Source: JANQFM01 sp035471925 (GTDB taxonomy: Bacteria > Acidobacteriota > UBA6911 > RPQK01 > DATIPO01). Taken from it: 64,000 bases of DNA. The position numbers and the translations under genes were made by a program. This document shows positions 16,129 through 25,125 of the stretch, piece by piece. The stretch covers positions 1 to 64,000 of the forward strand of contig DATIPO010000327.1 of the NCBI GenBank assembly GCA_035471925.1, read 5' to 3'. The number at the start of each line of letters is the position of its first letter. Within the stretch, counting starts at the first letter, position 1. The notes below the pieces were generated by a model that saw nothing but the letters and a program-made list of their open reading frames with translations, was not told the DNA's origin and did not search any database.

Positions 16129-18890
16129 GCCTTCCTCCTCCCAGACCGTCTTCGGCTCCCCTGCCGCCGCGCTGGAGTGCGCTGCTGCTGCGCTGGGCCC
16201 TGCCCGAGACGCTGGAGGGGGAGTCGATCCTGGGCGATCTGCTGGAGGAGTTCCGCCGCCGTCGCCAGGTGTTGCCCTCGGCGGCAAGGAACTGGTACCG
16301 GCGGCAGGCGCTGTCAGTGATGGGTCATCTCGCCTGGCGTCAGAGCGTCCGTTTGGCTTCTGCCTGGAGCCGGTTTTTTCGGCGGCCCTTCGACTGGAAA
16401 GGATCTTCCACCATGCGTGATTTTAGTGCCGACATCCGTTTCGCCCTGCGCAGCTTCATCAAGCGGCCGGGCTTCACCATCATCGCTTTGCTGACGCTGG
16501 CCTTGGGCATCGGCGTCAACACCGCCGTCTTCAACATCGTCAACGCCGTCCTGCTGCGTCCTCTGCCGGTGGAGCAGCCCGGACGCCTGGCCACTGTCTA
16601 TGCCACCGGGGCCAGCGGCACCGACTACGGCACTCAGTCTTACCCCGATTACCTCGACCTGCGCTCCCAGGTGGAGGGCTTTACTTCCATGACCGCTTAT
16701 TGCCACATGTTCGGCAACCTGCAGTGGGAGGGACGCACCGAACTGCTCATCGGCGAAGTGGCTGACTGCAACTACTTCGACTTTCTGGGCGTACGGCCCC
16801 AACTCGGACGCGGCTTCTTGCCCGAGGAATGCGTGGCGGAAGGAGCCCGTCCGGTGGCGGTGCTGGGACACGATTTCTGGCAGAAGCGTTTTGGAGGGCA
16901 AGCTGATGCCTTAGGACAAACTGTCTCCATCAACGACGTCGAATTCGAGGTGGTGGGTGTGGCGCCGGCCAGTTTTAAGGGGCTCATGGCCGGACTTTCC
17001 CCGGCCCTCTGGGTCCCCATCATGATGACCGAGACCATCGAGCCGGTGGGCATGCAGGACTCGGCGCCTTCGCCCGGAGACACGCGCCTTGAGCGCCGCG
17101 GACAGCGTTGGCTGACGCTGGTGGGACGGCGGGCCGAGGGCGTGTCCTTGGAGCAGGCCCAAAGCCAGGTCCAGACAGTGATGGCGCGTCTGGCCCAGGA
17201 GTATCCCCGCAGCAACGAGTCGCGGGGAGCTTTGCTGCTTCCCACCTCTGAGGTTCGGGTCCATCCCGATGCCGATACGGCCTTGGGACCGGTGGCCTAC
17301 TTTTTGCTGGGCGTGGTGGGCTTGGTGCTTTTGATCGCCTGCGCCAACGTGGCCAACATGTTCTTGGCCCGCGTCTCCACGCGCCGCCGCGAGATCGCCT
17401 TGCGTCTGGCGCTGGGCGCCGGACGCGGACGGCTGGTCCGCCAGCTTCTGACCGAAAGCGTTCTGCTGGCGGGTGCTGGAGGAGCGTTGGGCATCCTGCT
17501 GGCCCTGGTCAGCATGAGTGCTCTGGCGGCCATGCCTCTGCCCATCCCCATCACCGTCGACGTCGACCTGTCGATGGACTGGCGGGTGCTTCTCTTCGCC
17601 CTGGGTGTTTCCTGTGCTACCGGGATCGTCTTCGGACTGGCCCCGGCCCTGCAGTCCACCCGCTCCAACCTGATCCCCGCCCTTAAGGACGCCGACTCGT
17701 CCCATTCGCAGGGACGCCGCTCACGCTTTGGGATGCGTCAGGCTCTGGTGGTGGCCCAAGTGGCACTTTCCACCGTCCTGTTGGTGGGCGCCGGACTGCT
17801 GGCCCGCAGCTTCAACCAAGCTCAGTCCATTGACCTGGGCTTTCCGGCTGACCGTTTGGCGCTGATGTCCTTCAGCCTCGACACCCGGGGATACAGCTCT
17901 GAGCAGGGCTACAGCAAGCTGGGCGAATTGGCCCGCAAGCTGGAGGGACTGCCCGGCGTAGAGGCGGCGGCCTTGGCCAATCCCGGACCCTTCTCGCTCA
18001 ACGTCCACCAGGGCGATTTCAGGCTGCCTGAGCAGGCGCCCAGCGAGAATCCCCACAACCTCGATCTCAACCGCGTCGGACCGGGCTATTTCGAGACGCT
18101 GCAAGTCAAGATCTTGCAGGGGCGGGGCTGCGCTTTGCAGGATCGTCCCGACTCACCCCGTGTGGCAGTGGTCAACAAGGCTTTGGCGCAACGCCTGTGG
18201 CCTCGGGAGAGCGCCGTGGGCCAGCGGCTGCTGAGGGCTGACTCGCGGACACCCATCGAAATCGTGGGAATCTCTGAGAACTACAAGGTGAGGACGGTTG
18301 GCGAAGCGCCCCGTCCCTTCCTGAATCTCTGTTCCGATCAGGCCCCCACGGCCTCTTCCTCCATTCTGGTTCGCACCCGGCGTCCGGCCCGCGAGATTCT
18401 GCCGCTGTTGCGCAGCGAAGTGCTGGCCGAGGACGCCAACATGGTCTTTCTTGAGTTCGGGACCTTGCGCCAACAGGCCGACCGTTCGCTCTTCGGAGTG
18501 CGCGCCGGAGCTCTTTTTCTCAGCGGCTTCAGCATCTTCGCCCTCTTCCTGGCCGCGGTCGGACTCTACGGCGTGATCGCCTATTCGGTCTCGGGGCGCA
18601 CCCGTGAGATCGGCACCCGCATGGCCCTGGGCGCCCGCGCGGGGGACGTCCAGCGCCAAGTCGTGATGCAGGGTATGCGGCTGGTGCTGGCGGGAGCGCT
18701 GCTGGGAATCGTCCTGGCGGGACTCGCAAGCCAATTCCTGAGCGGTGTGCTCTACGGCATTCAGCCTCTTGACCCGGCCTCTTTTCTGCTGGCTGCCGGC
18801 GTCCTCATTGGGGCGGCGCTTTTGGCCAACTACCTTCCGGCCCGCCGGGCCTCGCGCATCGATCCTCTGCTGGCCCTGCGCGCCGAGTAG
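16125..18890 (+). CDS. ADOP-type ABC transporter permease with N-terminal prefix domain
   Basis: 921 residues. The first 90 or so (ALPETLEGESILGDLLEEF region) form the soluble permease-prefix domain found in some ADOP proteins. Then comes the MacB/FtsX core: TM1 (FTIIALLTLALGIGVNTAVF), a periplasmic MacB-core domain, a TM trio (YFLLGVVGLVLLIACANVAN onward), a second periplasmic domain and a last TM trio, ending PARRASRIDPLLALRAE. It is translationally coupled to the PadR gene. No ATP-binding subunit gene is adjacent. It is a paralogue of the permease at 6990-9461, which lacks the prefix. Confidence 0.92.
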   Translation: MSLPPPRPSSAPLPPRWSALLLRWALPETLEGESILGDLLEEFRRRRQVLPSAARNWYRRQALSVMGHLAWRQSVRLASAWSRFFRRPFDWKGSSTMRDFSADIRFALRSFIKRPGFTIIALLTLALGIGVNTAVFNIVNAVLLRPLPVEQPGRLATVYATGASGTDYGTQSYPDYLDLRSQVEGFTSMTAYCHMFGNLQWEGRTELLIGEVADCNYFDFLGVRPQLGRGFLPEECVAEGARPVAVLGHDFWQKRFGGQADALGQTVSINDVEFEVVGVAPASFKGLMAGLSPALWVPIMMTETIEPVGMQDSAPSPGDTRLERRGQRWLTLVGRRAEGVSLEQAQSQVQTVMARLAQEYPRSNESRGALLLPTSEVRVHPDADTALGPVAYFLLGVVGLVLLIACANVANMFLARVSTRRREIALRLALGAGRGRLVRQLLTESVLLAGAGGALGILLALVSMSALAAMPLPIPITVDVDLSMDWRVLLFALGVSCATGIVFGLAPALQSTRSNLIPALKDADSSHSQGRRSRFGMRQALVVAQVALSTVLLVGAGLLARSFNQAQSIDLGFPADRLALMSFSLDTRGYSSEQGYSKLGELARKLEGLPGVEAAALANPGPFSLNVHQGDFRLPEQAPSENPHNLDLNRVGPGYFETLQVKILQGRGCALQDRPDSPRVAVVNKALAQRLWPRESAVGQRLLRADSRTPIEIVGISENYKVRTVGEAPRPFLNLCSDQAPTASSSILVRTRRPAREILPLLRSEVLAEDANMVFLEFGTLRQQADRSLFGVRAGALFLSGFSIFALFLAAVGLYGVIAYSVSGRTREIGTRMALGARAGDVQRQVVMQGMRLVLAGALLGIVLAGLASQFLSGVLYGIQPLDPASFLLAAGVLIGAALLANYLPARRASRIDPLLALRAE

Positions 18891-18975
18891 GTCAACAAGT
18901 CGAAGACTCGAGCCGGCGATAGGCCACGCTTTAGAGGGGTCGCGCAGGGCCGCATCGGGACGGCCTTATGGGCCC

Positions 18976-19091
18976 GTTATTCCACCCTTTCAGGGTTGTT
19001 TTGGGGTCTTTAGCATACCCAGGGTGCCGCTTGGGCGCTCTGCGCCCCCGCTCTACCCTGGGCTGGCGTATGGCTCCCTTTCAGGGAGCCC
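18976..19091 (+). repeat. Dispersed three-hairpin repeat, copy 1
   Basis: Three stem-loops in a row: ACCCT-TTC-AGGGT (18984-18996); CCCAGGGT (19018-19025) pairing with ACCCTGGG (19055-19062), enclosing an inner GGGCGC/GCGCCC hairpin; and GGCTCCC-TTTCA-GGGAGCC (19072-19090). The same order and spacing, with compensatory base changes, recurs in reverse orientation at 31463-31584. It lies downstream of an ADOP gene in a non-coding gap. It may act as a terminator, RNA element or mobile repeat. Confidence 0.75.
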
Positions 19092-19104
19092 GGACTGGGT
19101 CTGG

Positions 19105-19164
19105 GACTGGGGTGCCGGACGCGGACATGGTCTAGAGACTGGGGTGCCAGACGCGGACTGGTCT
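19105..19164 (+). repeat. Imperfect tandem duplication (period about 32)
   Basis: A 28-29-base unit beginning GACTGGGGTGCC and ending TGGTCT occurs at 19105-19133 and again at 19137-19164, with one substitution and one base of length difference. It directly follows the three-hairpin repeat; further GGTCTGGG-like fragments continue to about 19200. Confidence 0.7.
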
Positions 19165-19231
19165 GGGTGCGAGGCTGGGTCTTGGTCTTGGGATTTGGGA
19201 GGCGGGGGGCGGGCTTGGTACACTCGCGGCA

Positions 19232-21205
19232 ATGACTGATTTCGACACGCGCGAGATGTGGAAGCCGTCCAAGGAGGCGGTCGAAAAGGCTCATCTGAGC
19301 CGCTTCATCAAGGAGATCGGGATCCGCCATCCCGAGGTCAAGGACTATCGGTCGCTTTACCAGTGGTCGATCGACCATCCCCGCGAATTCTGGCCGGCTG
19401 TGTGGCGCTATTGCCGCATTCTGGCTCACCGGCCCTGGGACGAAGTGGCCGACAACGTCGAGAAAATGCCGGGGACGCGCTGGTTCGCGGGCGCCCAGCT
19501 CAACTTCGCCGAGAACCTCCTGGCCAAAGGAGCGCCCGAACGTCCGGCCCTGATTTTTTGGACCGAGCAGGGACGCGTCAGCGAAATGTCCTACGCTCAA
19601 TTGCGCCGCCAGACCCAGCGATTGGCCCAGGCTTTCCGACGGGCCGGAGTGGCTGAGGGCGACCGGGTGGCGGCTTATCTTCCCAACCGTCCTGAAACAG
19701 TGGTGGCCATGCTGGCCGCCGCTTCCATCGGGGCGCTCTTCTCGTCCTGTTCCCCCGACTTCGGGGTGGAGGGGGTGCTGGACCGCTTCGGACAAATCCA
19801 GCCCAAGCTGCTGCTGGCGGCCGGCGGCTACCGATGGGACGGCAAGTCCCTCGATTGTCTGGAGAAGACGGCCCGCATCATGGAAGCCATTCCTGACATC
19901 GAAAAGGCCGTCATCATGCCTGCCGTGGGCGGGCTCCCCCAGACTGGAGAGGTGCGCGATTCCGTCTTGTGGGAGGAGTTTCTGGAATCGGGGCGGGGAG
20001 GCCGGGAGCACTTCGTTCCGCTGCCCTTTGATCATCCTCTCTACATCATGTATTCCTCGGGAACCACGGGAAAACCCAAGTGCATGGTCCACGGCGCGGG
20101 CGGAACCCTCCTGCAGCACCTCAAGGAGCACATCCTGCACGGCGACCTCAAGGCCGACGACCGCATCTTCTACTACACCACCTGCGGGTGGATGATGTGG
20201 AACTGGCTGGTCAGCGCGCTGGGGACGGGAGCCACGGTCCTGCTCTATGACGGCGCGCCCTTGCCCAAGGGCAATTCCTCAGTCCTCTTCGATTTGGCCC
20301 AGCAGGAAGGCATGACGGTCTTCGGCACCAGCGCCAAGTACCTGGCCCTGGCCGAAAAACAAGGACTCAAGCCGGCTGAGAGCCACGACCTCAAATCGCT
20401 GTCCTCGATGCTGTCGACGGGGTCGGTGTTGCCGCCCGAGAGCTTCGACTACGTCTACCGCGACATCAAATCCGACTTGCGCCTGAGTTCCATCACCGGC
20501 GGCACCGACTTGATTTCCTGCTTCGCGCTGGGCAACCCCATCCAGTCCGTCTACCGGGGTGAACTGCAATCCCTGGGCCTGGGCATGCGGGTGGAGGTGT
20601 GGGACGGCGAGGGCAATCCGCTGCCTCCCGAATCCCAGGGTGAACTGGTCTGCACCCAGGCCTTTCCTTCCATGCCGGTGGCCTTCTGGAACGATCCTGA
20701 CGGTTCCCGCTACCAGGAAGCCTACTTCGAGCATTTCCCCGGGGCGTGGCGCCACGGCGATTGGGTGGAGCGGACGCGCCGCAACGGATTGGTGGTCTAC
20801 GGACGCTCCGACGCCACCCTCAATCCGGGAGGCGTGCGCATCGGTACGGCTGAGATCTACCGCCAAGTGGAGCAGTTCGAGGAAGTACTGGAGAGCGTGG
20901 TGGTAGGCCAGAGGTGGGAGGGCGATGTGCGCGTGGTGCTTTTCCTGCGCATGCGGGACGGCAGCCAACTGGACGAGGATTTGTGCCGGCGCATCCGCCA
21001 GCGGCTGCGCTCGCAGGCTTCTCCTCACCACGTGCCCCGCAAGATCCTTGCCGTTCCCGACATCCCCCGCACGGTCAGCGGCAAGATCAGCGAGTTGGCG
21101 GTGCGCAAGGCCGTCCACGGCCAGGAGGTCAAGAACACGGGCGCCCTGGCCAATCCCGAGGCTCTCCAGCACTTCCGTGATCGCCCCGAATTAGGGCAGG
21201 ACTGA
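19232..21205 (+). CDS. aacS: Acetoacetyl-CoA synthetase (acetoacetate-CoA ligase)
   Basis: 657 residues, the usual length. The N-terminal ACAS-type cap (YQWSIDHPREFWPAVWRYC) is followed by the acyl-adenylate core with the P-loop motif YSSGTTGKPKCMVHGAGG, the TTCGWMMWNW segment, and near the C-terminus GRSDATLNPGGVRIGTAEIY plus PRTVSGKISELAVRKAV containing the catalytic Lys. This combination is specific to acetoacetyl-CoA synthetases. It activates acetoacetate with ATP and CoA in the cytoplasm. Homogentisate degradation ends in acetoacetate, and hppD/hmgA lie about 3 kb downstream, so a metabolic link is plausible. Confidence 0.92.
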   Translation: MTDFDTREMWKPSKEAVEKAHLSRFIKEIGIRHPEVKDYRSLYQWSIDHPREFWPAVWRYCRILAHRPWDEVADNVEKMPGTRWFAGAQLNFAENLLAKGAPERPALIFWTEQGRVSEMSYAQLRRQTQRLAQAFRRAGVAEGDRVAAYLPNRPETVVAMLAAASIGALFSSCSPDFGVEGVLDRFGQIQPKLLLAAGGYRWDGKSLDCLEKTARIMEAIPDIEKAVIMPAVGGLPQTGEVRDSVLWEEFLESGRGGREHFVPLPFDHPLYIMYSSGTTGKPKCMVHGAGGTLLQHLKEHILHGDLKADDRIFYYTTCGWMMWNWLVSALGTGATVLLYDGAPLPKGNSSVLFDLAQQEGMTVFGTSAKYLALAEKQGLKPAESHDLKSLSSMLSTGSVLPPESFDYVYRDIKSDLRLSSITGGTDLISCFALGNPIQSVYRGELQSLGLGMRVEVWDGEGNPLPPESQGELVCTQAFPSMPVAFWNDPDGSRYQEAYFEHFPGAWRHGDWVERTRRNGLVVYGRSDATLNPGGVRIGTAEIYRQVEQFEEVLESVVVGQRWEGDVRVVLFLRMRDGSQLDEDLCRRIRQRLRSQASPHHVPRKILAVPDIPRTVSGKISELAVRKAVHGQEVKNTGALANPEALQHFRDRPELGQD

Positions 21206-21401
21206 CCCCCTGGGTCCTCTGACTGCGTGCTTTGCCGCAGGGCGGTGGAGGTTGGGCGCTTTGCCGCAGCGGGAAGTCCTCTCAGAAGGTCTTTTAGGCG
21301 CAAGCAAGCCTTGACTTTTCAGGGGTTTGGCGGCACCGTTAGATTGTGGACCGGGAGTTGCAACCGGGAGATCGGCATTCAACCCAATCAGGAGCGAGAT
21401 C

Positions 21402-22718
21402 ATGTTCAGCAAGCGCAAGGCGGAAGTTCTGGTAGCAGGAGCCGGGCCAGTCGGACTGTTTGCGGCCCTTCAACTTTCCCGCAAGGGACTGAGGGTCCAA
21501 GTGGTGGACGAGGAGTGGCGCACCACGGCCCGCAGCTACGCATTGGCCCTGCATCCAGCTTCTTTGGACCTGATGGCCGAGGCGGGGCTGGAAGAAGAAG
21601 TCATCGAACGGGGACGCCGCCTTGACCGGGTTGTCTTCTGCGACTCGAAGGGGGCTCGGCAGACCGTCCATTTCAATAAGCTCGACCGCCGCTATCCTTA
21701 CATTCTGGTTCTCCCTCAACGAGCCCTGGAAACGGTACTGGTTGACCGGCTCAAGGCAGCCGACGTAGCCATTGACTGGAACCACCGGGTGGAGAAGCTG
21801 GTGATGGGCGAAGACTCGGTCAAAGCCACCATCCACAGGCTCAGCAAAGAGGGATCGGGTTACTCCATCTCGGGATCGGAGTGGTATGTGGACAAGAGCC
21901 TGGAAGCTGAGTACCAGTTCGTGATCGGGGCCGACGGACACCGTTCCATTGTGCGGCGCAGCCTGGGGATCGAGTTCGAAGACTTCGGCTCGCCCGAGGT
22001 TTTCGCGGTCTTCGAGTTTCAGGCCCAAGGCGACGACAGCCGCGAAGTGGCCGTCGTTCTCGACGAAGGCTTCACTTCCGTGTGCTGGCCGCTGGAATCA
22101 GAGGCCTATCGCTGGAGCTTTCAACTGCGCAGTGATCAGGAATTCATCGATCCGCGCCGCAAGAGCCGGCTGGCCGTGCAGGTGGGCGGACGCTCCTATC
22201 CCCACCTCGACAAGGAGCGGCTGCAACAGCTCATAGAAGAACGAGCCCCCTGGTTCGAACCTGAGTTCAAGGAGATGTACTGGGCTCTGGCAGTCCGCTT
22301 CGAGCACCGCTTGGCGTCCTCCTTCGGCCAAGGACGGGCTTGGCTGGCCGGGGACGCGGCTCACCTGGCCTCTCCCGTCGGAGTGCACAGCATGAACGTG
22401 GGCCTGCGCGAGGGCCGGCGGCTGGCTTCCATGATCCACGGCGTGTTGCGCCACGGCGATCCCTTTTCCGAAATGGTGAAAGGCGAAAGCATGCGACTGT
22501 CGCGTCCCACCATGGAGGCCTACGCACAGTCTCAGCGCGAGCGCTGGCGGTGCCTGCTGGACATCGACTGCATGCCTGAAGCCGGACCTTCGGCCAACGA
22601 TTGGGTGCGCCGCAACGCCGCCCGCATCCCCAGCTGCATCCCCGCCTCGGGCCAGGACCTGCAAAGCTTGGTGGAACAGGTCGGGCTGACCTTGCCCCAA
22701 CCCGCCCCGACCTCTTAG
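21402..22718 (+). CDS. FAD-dependent monooxygenase (PheA/TfdB/UbiH type)
   Basis: 438 residues from the ATG at 21402 with AGGAG about 9 bases upstream. FAD-binding motifs: Rossmann GxGxxG in VLVAGAGPVGLFAALQLSR, the NAD(P)H/FAD DG motif in VIGADGHRSIVRRSLG, and the GD motif in AWLAGDAAHLASPVG. These define single-component aromatic hydroxylases and related epoxidases. The C-terminal 70 residues lack the thioredoxin-like domain of phenol hydroxylases. The substrate is unknown; the aromatic-catabolism neighbours make an aromatic substrate reasonable but unproven. Confidence 0.85.
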   Translation: MFSKRKAEVLVAGAGPVGLFAALQLSRKGLRVQVVDEEWRTTARSYALALHPASLDLMAEAGLEEEVIERGRRLDRVVFCDSKGARQTVHFNKLDRRYPYILVLPQRALETVLVDRLKAADVAIDWNHRVEKLVMGEDSVKATIHRLSKEGSGYSISGSEWYVDKSLEAEYQFVIGADGHRSIVRRSLGIEFEDFGSPEVFAVFEFQAQGDDSREVAVVLDEGFTSVCWPLESEAYRWSFQLRSDQEFIDPRRKSRLAVQVGGRSYPHLDKERLQQLIEERAPWFEPEFKEMYWALAVRFEHRLASSFGQGRAWLAGDAAHLASPVGVHSMNVGLREGRRLASMIHGVLRHGDPFSEMVKGESMRLSRPTMEAYAQSQRERWRCLLDIDCMPEAGPSANDWVRRNAARIPSCIPASGQDLQSLVEQVGLTLPQPAPTS

Positions 22719-22782
22719 TGGCTCGGCAGCCTTGAAATTGTGGCTTCTGGGCGGGGGCCTCAGTTCTGCACACTGGATGGCC

Positions 22783-23592
22783 TTACTCGTCAGGGGCTTG
22801 GTGGACCACGATCTGGTCGAAGGGAATGTCGACGCCGGCCGCGTTGAGATCGTCATAGACGTTGACCTTGACCTGATGGAGCATGTTGTAGAGGTCGGCG
22901 GTATTGGCCCACACCTTAACGTTCATGTCCAGCGACGAGGCGCCGAATCCGCTGAAGACCACTTTGGGCGCAGGGTCTTCCAGAACCAGATCGCAGCGTC
23001 TCGCGGCCTTCTCCAAGACTTCGAAGGCCTTGGTCAAGTCGCTTCCATAGCCCACGCCGATGCTGACGTCGCCCCGCAGGGTCCCCAGAGTTGTGAAGTT
23101 GACGATGCTGTCTCCCGTCACCTGCGAGTTGGGGATGATGATCTTCTCGTTATCAGGAGTGTGGAGGATAGTGGCGAAAAGCCCGATTTCTTCCACTTTG
23201 CCGGTGTGTCCGCCCCCGCTGATCCTGTCGCCGATGGTGAAGGGACGGAAGAGCAAAATCATCACGCCCGCGGCGAAGTTGGAGAGGCTGCCTTGAAGCG
23301 CCAAGCCCACGGCCAATCCAGCGGCGCCCAGAAGAGCCAGGAATCCAGCCATCTGGATGCCCAGTTGGCTGAGGGCTGCAATGGCCGCGGCGGCCAGCAC
23401 CGCGTACTTGATCAACTGGGCAATGAAGCGCTTCAGGGCCTCGTCCACGCTGCGCTTGCCCAGCGCGCGCGCAGTGAGCGCATAGGCCCATTTTGAGAAG
23501 ATCCACCCCACGAACAGAATCACCAGGGCCAGAGCCAGGCGCAGGCCGTATTCGGTCAAGATCGTCTGTATTTGCTCCATATCGAATTCCAT
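22783..23592 (-). CDS. Small-conductance mechanosensitive channel (MscS family)
   Basis: 269 residues from the ATG at 23592 (AGGAGG about 8 bases upstream); a longer frame to 23697 has no such site. TM helices at about 12-30, 55-75 and 80-105 are followed by the pore-lining Gly/Ala helix (GAAGLAVGLALQGSLSNFAAG), then the MscS beta domain (LLFRPFTIGDRISGGGHTGK and TPDNEKIIIPNSQVTGDSIV) and the C-terminal alpha/beta domain. Size is close to E. coli MscS. It releases osmolytes on osmotic downshock. It sits alone, opposite to its neighbours. Confidence 0.93.
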   Translation of the reverse strand: MEFDMEQIQTILTEYGLRLALALVILFVGWIFSKWAYALTARALGKRSVDEALKRFIAQLIKYAVLAAAAIAALSQLGIQMAGFLALLGAAGLAVGLALQGSLSNFAAGVMILLFRPFTIGDRISGGGHTGKVEEIGLFATILHTPDNEKIIIPNSQVTGDSIVNFTTLGTLRGDVSIGVGYGSDLTKAFEVLEKAARRCDLVLEDPAPKVVFSGFGASSLDMNVKVWANTADLYNMLHQVKVNVYDDLNAAGVDIPFDQIVVHQAPDE

Positions 23593-24014
23593 GGTCGAGT
23601 CCTCCTGATTGAATGAGAGAGCCCGGATGCTCCGAGTGCCGTACTCAATGTGAATTGATACCTTATGTCGATGAGCGGGGTAAAGTCTATCCCGCATTTC
23701 TCAGGGGGTGTCGTCGCGAGGGGGCCGCTGGCGGCGTCATGACAAGGCGTCGCGACTCCCGGGCGCATCTGGACCCTCCTTCACCTTGCACTGCGACAAG
23801 GCAGGACGCCCAAGCTCGTGACGGGGCGGGACGCCTGCGCCGGTAATGGGCAGGACGTTCGCGTTATGACTTGCAGGATGCCGACCTGGCGGGGAGGCGC
23901 GCCGGCATGGCGTTTCCCGCGTCTTCGGCGGTTCCTTCCTGCGTGATATAGTTCGGGGGAGGAAAAACAGCACTCGCGGACTGTGATCAGTTCCTTTATA
24001 GGGAGAGAGTAGCG
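23593..24014. other. Divergent intergenic region between MscS gene and hppD
   Basis: 422 bases with no supportable gene. It should contain the promoters of both flanking genes. Near hppD there is GTGATATAG and a purine-rich GGGAGAGAG ribosome binding site; I could not assign a confident -35 box. Confidence 0.45.
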
Positions 24015-25103
24015 ATGACTGATAATCCACTGAAATTACGCAAGATCCATCACGTCGAATTCTGGGTCGGGAACGCCAAGCAGGCCGCCTATTTTTACCG
24101 CAACGCCTTTGGATTCTCCCAGACCGGCTATTCAGGACTGGAGACGGGTCGGCGCGACCGGGCCTCTTATTTGCTGGAGCAGAACAAGGTGCGTTTCGTG
24201 CTCAGCACGCCGCTCAATTCCGACAGTCCGCTGTCTCGCCACATCGCCCGCCACGGCGACGGAGTCAAAGACATCGTCTTCCATGTTGACGACGCCGACG
24301 CGGCCTATGAAGAAGCCCTCAGGCGTGGTGCCGAGAGCGCCTTTGAGCCCCGCGACGTGAGCGACGAGCATGGGACCGTGCGCCGGGCCGCCATCAAGAC
24401 TTATGGCGACACCATTCACTCCTTCCTGTCCGACAGCGGCTATCGGGGCCATTTTCTCCCCGGCTTCAAGCCTGCCCATATCCCCGGCGAGAGCCTGGGG
24501 CTGCTGCGCGTCGACCATATGGTCGGCAACGTCGAACTGGGCAAGATGAACTATTGGGCCGACTGGTACTCCAATGTGCTGGGATTCCAGCGCTACATCA
24601 CTTTTGACGACAAAGACATTTCCACCGAGTACACGGCTCTGATGAGCATCGTCATGTCGGACGATTCCTTCTCCATCAAGTTCCCCATCAACGAGCCCGC
24701 CCAAGGACGCAAGAAGAGCCAGATCGAGGAGTATCTGGACTACTATGAAGGAGCCGGCGTCCAGCACATCGCGCTGCAGACCGACGACATCGTCCGCACC
24801 GTCAGCGGACTCCAGAATCGGGGAATCGACTTCCTGACCGTCCCCGACACTTATTACGAGGCCCTGCCCAACCGGGTGGGCGAGATCGACGAGGACGTGC
24901 AGGCGCTGCGCAAGCTGGGAATCTTGGCGGACCGGGATGACGAGGGCTACCTGCTTCAGATTTTCACCCGTCCGGTGGAGGACCGCCCCACGCTCTTTTT
25001 CGAGATCATTGAACGTCACGGAAGCCGGGGCTTCGGAAAGGGCAACTTCAAGGCCCTCTTCGAGTCTATCGAGCGCGAACAAGAACTGCGGGGCACGCTC
25101 TAA
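24015..25103 (+). CDS. hppD: 4-hydroxyphenylpyruvate dioxygenase
   Basis: 362 residues, the normal length. Two vicinal-oxygen-chelate domains: the N-terminal one starts IHHVEFWVGNAKQAAYFYRN; the catalytic one carries the Fe(II) ligands His168 (LLRVDHMVGNVEL), His251 (GVQHIALQTDDIV) and Glu330 (TLFFEIIERHG). The block GYLLQIFTRPVEDRPTLFFE is diagnostic. It converts 4-hydroxyphenylpyruvate to homogentisate with O2. The next gene, 22 bases downstream, is homogentisate dioxygenase, so the two form a tyrosine-catabolic operon. Confidence 0.96.
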   Translation: MTDNPLKLRKIHHVEFWVGNAKQAAYFYRNAFGFSQTGYSGLETGRRDRASYLLEQNKVRFVLSTPLNSDSPLSRHIARHGDGVKDIVFHVDDADAAYEEALRRGAESAFEPRDVSDEHGTVRRAAIKTYGDTIHSFLSDSGYRGHFLPGFKPAHIPGESLGLLRVDHMVGNVELGKMNYWADWYSNVLGFQRYITFDDKDISTEYTALMSIVMSDDSFSIKFPINEPAQGRKKSQIEEYLDYYEGAGVQHIALQTDDIVRTVSGLQNRGIDFLTVPDTYYEALPNRVGEIDEDVQALRKLGILADRDDEGYLLQIFTRPVEDRPTLFFEIIERHGSRGFGKGNFKALFESIEREQELRGTL

Positions 25104-25125
25104 AAGCGGCCCTTCGGAGGTGGAC

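Larger units (their letters stand above)
18891..19231. other. Intergenic region holding a structured repeat and a short tandem duplication
   Basis: 341 bases without a gene. It contains copy 1 of a three-hairpin repeat and, directly after it, an imperfect tandem repeat; both are listed separately. The last 40 bases lead into the acetoacetyl-CoA synthetase gene, with no clear ribosome binding site. Confidence 0.6.
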
